Shown piece by piece: positions 6,251 through 11,504 of a DNA stretch of 22,073 bases. A program made the position numbers and the translations under genes. The DNA comes from a virus, in the IMG/VR virus record IMGVR_UViG_3300030085_004610, positions 1-22,073 of that record. The stretch is one strand, 5' to 3'. The first letter of the stretch is position 1. Each line of letters starts with the position of its first letter. Below the pieces are notes generated by a model. That model worked only from the letters and a program-made list of their open reading frames with translations, did no database searches and had not been told where the DNA came from.

Positions 6251-6799
6251 ATGGGCGGCACACCTCCCTCCTATACGCAGCAAAAACTTTATATGCCTAA
6301 GCCAACGGCTCCTAGGCAGTACAGGAAATATGTCCCGTATGAGGACATGCAGAAGGTTGCAGATTTTGGCAAGAGGTTAGATGAGCAAACTGCAGCCCTC
6401 CAGCAAGATCGATTTAGGGAAGTAGGTACACCTGCCGAGCTCGGCGCAATGGCTCGAGGAAGAGAGTTACGCGAGAATGCGGCGTACCTTGCGTCCTTGC
6501 CCGGACAAATGAAAGATCCTGGCTTAATGGGTATCAATAAGGATAAATTCCAAAATATGGTAGGGCAGCAGCCCTCACAAATGTTCCAGGCTGGATCTAC
6601 CGGGCAAGCGATTGCTTCGGCTAAAGAAAATTTTGGAGCAGCGAAAACTGCATTTGATAAGGCTCAGAAAGTTAAAGGTGAAAAAGCGAAATCTTTGGTT
6701 GATCCGTCAGCATATAAACCTATGTACGCTGCTGGCACTAAGGAAGAATTTGATGAGGTTTATCGTATGAGGGATTTAGGCGAAACCAAGAAGGCTTGA
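6251..6799 (+). CDS. unknown Gln/Ala/Lys-rich protein, possible virion protein
   Basis: 182 aa. A Tyr/Pro-rich N-terminus (MGGTPPSYTQQKLYMPKPTA, PRQYRKYVPYED) is followed by helical, Ala/Lys/Gln-rich sequence (KENFGAAKTAFDKAQKVKGE). No family recognised. The style is shared with the plus-strand genes at 9404, 10282 and 10698: low complexity, many Gln, Gly, Met and Pro, almost no Cys. Such proteins are often carried inside virions or ejected with DNA in marine phages, but this is inference. It is a single gene on its strand; its stop TGA (6797-6799) abuts the stop of the convergent gene at 6800. Confidence 0.65.
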   Translation: MGGTPPSYTQQKLYMPKPTAPRQYRKYVPYEDMQKVADFGKRLDEQTAALQQDRFREVGTPAELGAMARGRELRENAAYLASLPGQMKDPGLMGINKDKFQNMVGQQPSQMFQAGSTGQAIASAKENFGAAKTAFDKAQKVKGEKAKSLVDPSAYKPMYAAGTKEEFDEVYRMRDLGETKKA

Positions 6800-7465
6800 T
6801 TAGACAGATCCAAAATCAAGAGCGTCTGTCTCTGCCTGCGTAACTAGACCGAAATCTAAACTATCAAGAACTGTTTCGTCTACGAAACGCCAGTCAATAA
6901 CATTGACATTGATGTTTATTAAGTAAGTTGTTTCAAGATATCTGATATCATTAGTAATTAAAAATAAATAAGTCCCCTTCTCTAAAATTGTTGAAGGATA
7001 GTCTTTGACGGTCAAATTTTCTTCGTTGTAGTCGATCGAGCTAACGGGTGATGCGTAGCCCTGATCATTGATGGGTAATTCAGTCCGACGACCATCATCT
7101 TCGAGCTTATAAAAAGCAATAAGTGTATTACGATTTGTTTTTTTCTCGTAGCTGAATTGACTGAACCCTTGAGTAAATTGTATTGATCGAGGTCGACTGA
7201 TTGAAAGCTTATAGAAAGTGGTCTGCTTGCGAGACAGGCCGCCGTGAGAGTTGCTTAATGTGAGCGAACGAAATGGAGAAGAGAAATCGCCCAGATCAAT
7301 AGCAGTATAAAGGCTGTCTCCAGGCTCCGCAGGGCGTGGATCAGAACCAAAGTATGAGGTAGGGCCATAAGCTGTAGGCCCTGTACCTCCAGTGGGATAA
7401 GACTCAACAGTTCCAAAATTTACAAAGCCGGAATTACTCGGGATTGTCGTCAGAAATCTCGCCAT
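6800..7465 (-). CDS. beta-rich protein, PPC-domain-like, probable virion or secreted protein
   Basis: 221 aa. Residues 50-180 have the look of a pre-peptidase C-terminal (PPC-like) beta-sandwich: LYTAIDLGDFSSP, TTFYKLSISRPRSIQF, TLIAFYKLEDDGRR, and TILEKGTYLFLITND, which resembles the D-x-Y, aD-x-L-x-L-y and aGtYyl strands of that fold. In cyanobacteria and cyanophages this fold occurs in extracellular and tail proteins. The C-terminus carries two DxLDFG.V motifs (LDSLDFGLV and TDALDFGSV), a short repeat. No signal peptide is visible. ATG 7465 lies 32 bases inside the upstream gene. The annotation is a weak fold-level call. Confidence 0.55.
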   Translation of the reverse strand: MARFLTTIPSNSGFVNFGTVESYPTGGTGPTAYGPTSYFGSDPRPAEPGDSLYTAIDLGDFSSPFRSLTLSNSHGGLSRKQTTFYKLSISRPRSIQFTQGFSQFSYEKKTNRNTLIAFYKLEDDGRRTELPINDQGYASPVSSIDYNEENLTVKDYPSTILEKGTYLFLITNDIRYLETTYLININVNVIDWRFVDETVLDSLDFGLVTQAETDALDFGSV

Positions 7466-7787
7466 TTGCGTTCATTAATCCGTTGAAGAGACCGTTGGTC
7501 CTTCCAGATTGTTGATATTTTTCTTCATTCATTATAGACCGCTCAGGATAAAACCCTTCATCGGCCATTGTGTCGATTAATTCGTAATTAAGGTTGTTGA
7601 TCATACAGCGCAGATCAGAATCGGCTTCCCCGAAATCCTCTTGCCACTCAACCCCCCAGTACACATCACCCCCGATTTTGACACAAGCGCACCATTTGCG
7701 CGTTGAAGGATCAAGGTGATAGTGACTCGGAACTATCTCCGCCGACTTGGTCGTTGGCTTTTTTGAAGTGCTCGAAGATGTTGACAT
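7434..7787 (-). CDS. unknown protein (117 aa)
   Basis: After a Ser/Thr/Lys-rich start (MSTSSSTSKKPTTKSAEIVP) comes a compact part: YHLDPSTRKWCACVKIGGDV, YWGVEWQEDFGEADSDLRC and MINNLNYELIDTMADEGFY, probably one small domain. No family recognised. ATG 7787 lies 77 bases inside the 3' end of the double-HNH gene and its own 3' end overlaps the next gene by 32 bases, an unusually long chain of overlaps. A later start is possible (the low-complexity first 20 residues may not be translated), but no good internal ATG precedes the domain. Confidence 0.6.
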   Translation of the reverse strand: MSTSSSTSKKPTTKSAEIVPSHYHLDPSTRKWCACVKIGGDVYWGVEWQEDFGEADSDLRCMINNLNYELIDTMADEGFYPERSIMNEEKYQQSGRTNGLFNGLMNANGEISDDNPE

Positions 7788-8853
7788 AGTTCAGCTGAAT
7801 GTCCTCAATTTTAGAAGGGATAGGAACATCGTCAAGTCCGCGAGCTTCTAAATGCAGTGGATTACAGCAAAATTTTTCGCAAGTCTTTTTTGTATGAATC
7901 CTGTACTTTCCTACAAATCCCCTGCTCAACCAAAAGGCAACACGCATTGCAGATTGTGTAGCTCCAGAGTGGACCGGAGATGGGCAGTAAGCGACCGACT
8001 CTGTCCCACCCTTTTTTGTAGCTCCTAACCACGGCCAACACTCATCCTCCCCACGGACATCAACTTGGTCCCAGAAACGCTTGACGGTCCAGTACCAGCG
8101 GTAATCGAACTGAGTGACGTCTACGGTGCATTTCCCCTGCCTGAGCTCCTCTAGACAATCCAGGCACTCTCCCATGTGGCCGAAACGACCTTTGTGCTCA
8201 GTTGTTCCGTTTCGATGCCAGGGGCATTCCTTTTCGTTAGCCATGTGGAAGTCAAGCTCGTAGCGGCGAACCTCTTCAGGGTGATTGGAAGCGACCGTTT
8301 GGAGAACGGTATTGAAGACGCTCCAATCCTCACCGAGGTTAGTGCTGTTATGTGCTTCCTGCATCCCGTCAAAGGTGTAAGACCTACGGATTTTTCTTAC
8401 CCTTTGGTATGAAAGGTTAAAAGCGCGGGCAACTTCTTTGTTTGAAAGGTGTTTATCTACTGATCTGATCTCAGCAAGAAGTTTGGGAGTTAAGGCATCG
8501 CCCCTCCTTTGATTCGTTTCGAGACGTACATCGGCCATCGTTCCGTAGTAGTAATGCGATGGATTCAGGCAGTACTTGCAATCGCAAGTGTGTCTTCTAA
8601 CGATCACATTATTCTTTTCATCAGGGAACTGACCAATCATTGCCAACAACAGCGGCCTGGCGTCCAGAGTTTTGTAGTACAGGTGGTTTCGTTTGCTGTT
8701 GACAAAACCCGAGAAGATGCTGTGCCGAGATTGGTTCAGGTCCCAGCAAGAGGTTTTGCCTTTCATTTTCATAAGGACTTGAAAGGCTTTGGCGAACACC
8801 ACCACGTCAGGAGCGATCAAACCCTTGTCGAGGAAGAATTCCAGGGTTTTCAT
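7711..8853 (-). CDS. double HNH (His-Me finger) nuclease-like protein with helix-turn-helix
   Basis: 380 aa from ATG 8853 (the frame is open to a TTG at 8907, adding 18 residues). Two modules resemble the phage HNH layout CW.W...H.C...C.NP.HL. Module 1 (about 36-110): CW at 36, VRRHTCDCKYCLNPSHYYYG with H88, N97 and H100. Module 2 (about 270-340): ECWPWLG at 271-277, then RIHTKKTCEKFCCNPLHLE with H320, N331 and H334. Between them lie a helix-turn-helix (NKEVARAFNLSYQRVRKIRR, 138-157) and a further Cys/His group (CPWH at 210-213, ECLDC at 229-233) that could bind zinc. Free-standing HNH proteins usually have one nuclease module plus an HTH; two copies suggest an internal duplication with both metal sites kept. 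Could be a homing-type nuclease or a transcription/DNA-processing factor. The last 77 bases overlap the next gene. Confidence 0.7.
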   Translation of the reverse strand: MKTLEFFLDKGLIAPDVVVFAKAFQVLMKMKGKTSCWDLNQSRHSIFSGFVNSKRNHLYYKTLDARPLLLAMIGQFPDEKNNVIVRRHTCDCKYCLNPSHYYYGTMADVRLETNQRRGDALTPKLLAEIRSVDKHLSNKEVARAFNLSYQRVRKIRRSYTFDGMQEAHNSTNLGEDWSVFNTVLQTVASNHPEEVRRYELDFHMANEKECPWHRNGTTEHKGRFGHMGECLDCLEELRQGKCTVDVTQFDYRWYWTVKRFWDQVDVRGEDECWPWLGATKKGGTESVAYCPSPVHSGATQSAMRVAFWLSRGFVGKYRIHTKKTCEKFCCNPLHLEARGLDDVPIPSKIEDIQLNYVNIFEHFKKANDQVGGDSSESLSP

Positions 8854-8972
8854 TAGGGGGATTCCGCCGTAGAGCCGCACGGTACCGAGAGAACCCAGCT
8901 GTGTCAACGGTTCTTCTTTGGCCCACCAAACATGATTTCAGGATGCCCTTTTTACTTCTTTCTATAGAAGAG

Positions 8973-9024
8973 GGGCCTAGGACATTGTGCGTTCATTTTT
9001 TATCTCACAATCACCTAGACCCCC
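8973..9024. repeat. long imperfect hairpin
   Basis: GGGGCCTAGG (8973-8982) pairs with CCTAGACCCC (9015-9024) over ten pairs with one mismatch on this strand (a G-U wobble on the minus-strand RNA). After a 2x2 internal loop, ATTGTG (8985-8990) pairs with CACAAT (9007-9012), leaving a 16-base loop with a T6 run. No T-run follows on either strand, so it is not a standard terminator. Confidence 0.65.
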
Positions 9025-9072
9025 GTCCTATACGTCTAAGTAAAAAGCCGGTCTTAAAATTGTTTTTGGAAG

Positions 9073-9112
9073 GCCAACCACCAGAGGCATTGCGCCGCAG
9101 TGGTTTTGGCCG
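9073..9112. repeat. hairpin with two-base bulge
   Basis: GGCCAA-CCAC (9073-9082) pairs with GTGG-TT-TTGGCC (9101-9112), ten pairs interrupted by a 2-base bulge, with an 18-base loop. Read on the minus strand it lies shortly after the stop of the 64-aa gene (9158) and could slow or end transcription, although only scattered T residues follow. Confidence 0.5.
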
Positions 9113-9157
9113 GCAGAGAAGCAGCTCCGCTGGAGTCCCCCTCTAAAAATTTACATC

Positions 9158-9352
9158 TTAATTGGGGTTTTTACGGGGACTATGGTTGTAATAATCCTCA
9201 TATAACTGAGCAAAGTTCATCGCTCGGTCAAAACATTGGTTATAGGTACACAAACCGCCTGAGGGACAGCATGTTCTATATTCCTTACGATTGAAGCCAC
9301 GGTGGAGTAACACAACAGTCGAACCTTTTGGAAAAGTTTTGATGTGCTCCAT
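9158..9352 (-). CDS. small Cys-containing protein of unknown function (64 aa)
   Basis: The frame is open to 9448, but ATG 9352 (MEHIKTFPKGSTVVLLHRGF) is the likely start: it leaves 51 bases to the divergent gene at 9404, whereas earlier starts overlap it. The 64-aa product has four Cys in RTCCPSGGLCTYNQC (residues 28, 29, 35 and 40), suggesting a metal-binding knuckle, and an aromatic/acidic tail (FAQLYEDYYNHSPRKNPN). No family recognised. Supported by composition and by filling an otherwise empty stretch. Confidence 0.5.
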   Translation of the reverse strand: MEHIKTFPKGSTVVLLHRGFNRKEYRTCCPSGGLCTYNQCFDRAMNFAQLYEDYYNHSPRKNPN

Positions 9353-9403
9353 CAATCTGCTAGCGGATGTTACTATTGTAAGTAAGACAAATTTGTTATG
9401 TAA

Positions 9404-10285
9404 ATGGCATATTCGCCCCAAGGAGAGCAGGGTCTTACTCGTGCTCAAGTAAGACCCACTAAGCCTATTGTCGATAAGACCCTTAAAGATGTGCCTAATT
9501 TGGTTAATGATCGGATTGCACCTTTCTTACGTTCTATAGGTGCCCTAAACCCCTTTACAGCACCGTTGGTTATCCCGGGCTTTTATGGTCAAGGGATGAT
9601 GGAAGCTGCGTTGGACGCGCAGAAGCGTGGTTCACGCATTCCAGGCCTTCCTGAAATGGGCTTAAGTGAAGCCGGTAGCTCTTTGCTGTCACAATTAGGT
9701 GCTGATTTAAAAGCTGCGGTTTCAGGAAGAGGAAATACAGCGGAAATCCAAACTGCGCCTGAGACTGCGCCTGAGACTGCGCCAAAACCTCAACGTTTCG
9801 ACAACACTCTTGAAGGACAATATCAACGCTATTTCAAAACGCCTGAATTCGACAATGTTTTCGGTGCAGGGGCAAGGGGACAAGCTGCACCCAAAGATGC
9901 ATCTGCAATGCAGGTATTAGGTAATCAGCTTCAAGCACCTGCAAAAGATACCAATATCTCTACGCTGTACGCGGCGCAAAGTGCCATGGGGCGTGTGAAT
10001 GAGGATGCGATTCAGGATTATTTTTCGGATCCTAATCTGCCTGGCAATGTCAAATTAAAAGGTGGAGGCACTGCTTTGCAGGAATGGGCAAAAAGAAACC
10101 CGATGCTTGCCCAGCGTGAGTATCTCAAAGCTGAGCAACGGCGAGCCAATGAGATGCCGCTAGCACTTGACAATGAGACTGTCATGGGTGATTTAGGTAG
10201 CCGGGCTCAAATGGATAATCCCATGGGGCAGGAGGCTTATGATCTTATTAAGAAACAATTACTGAATAAAGCGACTGCGAAATGA
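9404..10285 (+). CDS. unknown protein with TAPE repeats, possible virion-internal protein
   Basis: 293 aa. An N-terminal part of about 110 residues has hydrophobic stretches (APFLRSIGALNPFTAPLVIP) but no clear membrane segment; then come a TAPE-TAPE-TAPK linker (117-128), a Gln/Ala/Gly-rich middle and a helical, charged C-terminus. No family recognised. It is followed by two similar genes in the same direction (10282 overlapping as ATGA, then 10698). The four plus-strand genes of this style may encode virion or ejection proteins, but nothing in the sequence proves this. The start at 9404 is the only ATG compatible with the divergent neighbour. Confidence 0.65.
   Translation: MAYSPQGEQGLTRAQVRPTKPIVDKTLKDVPNLVNDRIAPFLRSIGALNPFTAPLVIPGFYGQGMMEAALDAQKRGSRIPGLPEMGLSEAGSSLLSQLGADLKAAVSGRGNTAEIQTAPETAPETAPKPQRFDNTLEGQYQRYFKTPEFDNVFGAGARGQAAPKDASAMQVLGNQLQAPAKDTNISTLYAAQSAMGRVNEDAIQDYFSDPNLPGNVKLKGGGTALQEWAKRNPMLAQREYLKAEQRRANEMPLALDNETVMGDLGSRAQMDNPMGQEAYDLIKKQLLNKATAK
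9752..9783 (+). repeat. 12-base in-frame tandem repeat
   Basis: The unit ACTGCGCCTGAG occurs twice in a row and is followed by a third partial copy (ACTGCGCC). It encodes the TAPE repeat in the 293-aa protein, so copy-number change would lengthen the linker by four residues without shifting the frame. Confidence 0.8.
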
Positions 10286-10695
10286 TGTACAACCCCGCAG
10301 GATTTAACCCACAGGGTCTCGATATGAACGCCGACCTCGGCGATCCACGGCGTCAAGAGAAGCTACCCGGCGGCTATGCCACACAGGGACAGGCTGTTAG
10401 CGCTCCTTACGCTGAGGCCAATATGAAGGCAGCTGAGAAGACTAATCCTATGAATGCCGCTTCTCAGGAGCCCGGTAAAGATTTTCTTGCTGAGTATTTA
10501 CAGAAGGGTGGAATGGAGCAGGGTGAGACAGCCTTCAATCCATTCAAGTTTTTCGGCGGTCAGGCTGTAGAGCAAGGTGACAAAGCTCGTGAAGGTGAGC
10601 TGATGGAAGAGCCTGACACTGGTCTAGGCGTCGGGAACGCAATTCTGCGCCGCAGGCAGCGGGAAGCTGAACTGATGAGGCAATTAGGAATTTAA
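10282..10695 (+). CDS. unknown Gly/Gln-rich protein (137 aa)
   Basis: Starts with two Met codons (10282 and 10285) overlapping the previous stop as ATGA. Pro/Gly/Asn-rich N-terminus (NPAGFNPQGLDMNADLGDP), a Lys/Gln-rich middle with KDFLAEYLQKGGMEQGETAF, and a basic helical C-terminus (LRRRQREAELMRQLGI). No Cys and no family recognised. It is the middle gene of three consecutive plus-strand genes of the same composition; the pattern suggests a disordered, virion-associated protein, an inference only. Confidence 0.6.
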   Translation: MMYNPAGFNPQGLDMNADLGDPRRQEKLPGGYATQGQAVSAPYAEANMKAAEKTNPMNAASQEPGKDFLAEYLQKGGMEQGETAFNPFKFFGGQAVEQGDKAREGELMEEPDTGLGVGNAILRRRQREAELMRQLGI

Positions 10696-10697
10696 TT

Positions 10698-10967
10698 ATG
10701 GGTGACAACGATTTCCCGGTGAAGGGTTTCTTGCAGACCTATGTGGAAGGTATGCAGAACTACGAGCAAGCTGGTGATGGTATTGCAGATTTCAGGCTGC
10801 AGAATCAGTACGCACAGGAGCGTGGGGGTCCTCTCATGCAGCAGATGATTGCAGGGTCGCCAAGTTTTGAGATCCCCGGTGGTAAGAGCTATTACCGTAA
10901 ACCGGTCTTACCTGGTGAAAGAAGTCCTGAAGAAGATATTCCTTTCATCCCCCTCCCTAGAGCTTAG
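10698..10967 (+). CDS. unknown protein (89 aa)
   Basis: Last of the plus-strand trio, ATG 10698 two bases after the previous stop. Contains FLQTYVEGMQNYEQAGDG, a Gln/Arg-rich helix and a Pro-rich end (KPVLPGERSPEEDIPFIPLP). No family recognised. Its stop TAG overlaps the opposing gene's stop in the four bases TTAG at 10964-10967, the same arrangement as at 1059-1062. Confidence 0.6.
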   Translation: MGDNDFPVKGFLQTYVEGMQNYEQAGDGIADFRLQNQYAQERGGPLMQQMIAGSPSFEIPGGKSYYRKPVLPGERSPEEDIPFIPLPRA

Positions 10968-11146
10968 TCTCGCCACTTAAGGGGCTTCTCGTTTAGCGGG
11001 CAGCCCTTGAAGTCTTGTATCTCGTCGACCGCAAGGACAAACATACAGGTGAATCCGAGTATGAAAGCGAAGAGGACCTGAGGAAAGTTGTAGTTACAGT
11101 CGTTGGCTGTCGGATCTTTCTCATCGTCGTGAGGATGCCAGCTCAT
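10964..11146 (-). CDS. small single-span membrane protein (60 aa)
   Basis: Hydrophilic N-terminus (MSWHPHDDEKDPTANDCNYN), one hydrophobic segment at about 21-40 (FPQVLFAFILGFTCMFVLAV) and a short C-terminal tail with a Cys (GCPLNEKPLKW). The layout fits a one-pass inner-membrane protein. Small phage membrane proteins include holins and spanins, but one span and no lysis neighbours make that only a possibility. ATG 11146 overlaps the upstream stop as ATGA. Confidence 0.6.
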   Translation of the reverse strand: MSWHPHDDEKDPTANDCNYNFPQVLFAFILGFTCMFVLAVDEIQDFKGCPLNEKPLKWRD

Positions 11147-11340
11147 TTATCATCTTTCTCCATGGTGAAGATGCAGTCCATGTAGGCACGGAAGAAACCG
11201 TTCTTGAGAATGCGAAGATCCTCTTGTTCCATAGGGTGGCCACCGGACCACTCTTTATGGGCATCAATCAACAGATCAAGCAGTAGCTTTACTGCTCGAC
11301 CGTTAAATTTCATAGTGACCTCGTGCTTTTCGAAGCCCAT
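11143..11340 (-). CDS. unknown protein (65 aa)
   Basis: Basic/helical protein: MKFNGRAVKLLLDLLIDAHK, then EQEDLRILKNGFFRAYMDCI. An ATG at residue 10 is an alternative start. No family recognised. The start ATG overlaps the stop of the upstream 54-aa gene by one base (TAATG) and the stop overlaps the next start as ATGA, so it is tightly coupled to both neighbours in the tail of the replication operon. Confidence 0.6.
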   Translation of the reverse strand: MGFEKHEVTMKFNGRAVKLLLDLLIDAHKEWSGGHPMEQEDLRILKNGFFRAYMDCIFTMEKDDK

Positions 11341-11504
11341 TACTCAGGCGGCTCAAGCTCAGTAAGAGGTGCTAGCAATTGGATTGGGTCTTTTTTACCC
11401 TCAGTGATCGCTTTGGCTCTGATGTAGTAGTCGTTGTCTGTAGCGCCTACTTTTTCAAGATGCCTTGCGATCTTCTCCCAATTCTCTTTCTGAAACTTGT
11501 CCAT
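11340..11504 (-). CDS. small unknown protein (54 aa)
   Basis: Starts at ATG 11504, 50 bases inside the 3' end of the primase-helicase gene, behind AGGAGG (11508-11513), the strongest ribosome-binding site I saw in the window. The frame is open to 11603, but that extension is antisense-like noise inside the primase gene. Product: MDKFQKENWEKIARHLEKVG, then DNDYYIRAKAITEGKKDP and an acidic end. No family recognised. The good site inside the upstream gene implies independent initiation, not just coupling. Confidence 0.65.
   Translation of the reverse strand: MDKFQKENWEKIARHLEKVGATDNDYYIRAKAITEGKKDPIQLLAPLTELEPPE

Larger units (their letters stand above)
8854..9157 (-). other. structured intergenic stretch / leader of the double-HNH gene
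   Basis: About 300 bases without a convincing gene. It holds two long imperfect hairpins (8973-9024 and 9073-9112), a smaller one near 9121-9136 (CTCC-gct-GGAG), and short minus-strand ORFs of 9 to 18 codons, for example 8904-8933. A plus-strand open frame of 81 codons crosses it but has poor composition. Because both flanking genes (7711-8853 and 9158-9352) are on the minus strand, this would be transcribed as spacer or 5' leader of the double-HNH gene. Confidence 0.5.

Noticed and set aside
8872-8907. TTGACA at 8907-8902 as a minus-strand -35 element
   Set aside because: The best -10 at proper spacing (TACCGT) is poor, and the TTG is also part of the open frame.
8901-9146. Plus-strand frame of 81 codons across the intergenic stretch
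   Set aside because: Starts at GTG inside the opposing open frame, has irregular composition and spans both hairpins; no start signal.
10964-11146. Holin or spanin
   Set aside because: One membrane span and no endolysin neighbour; kept as an unassigned membrane protein.
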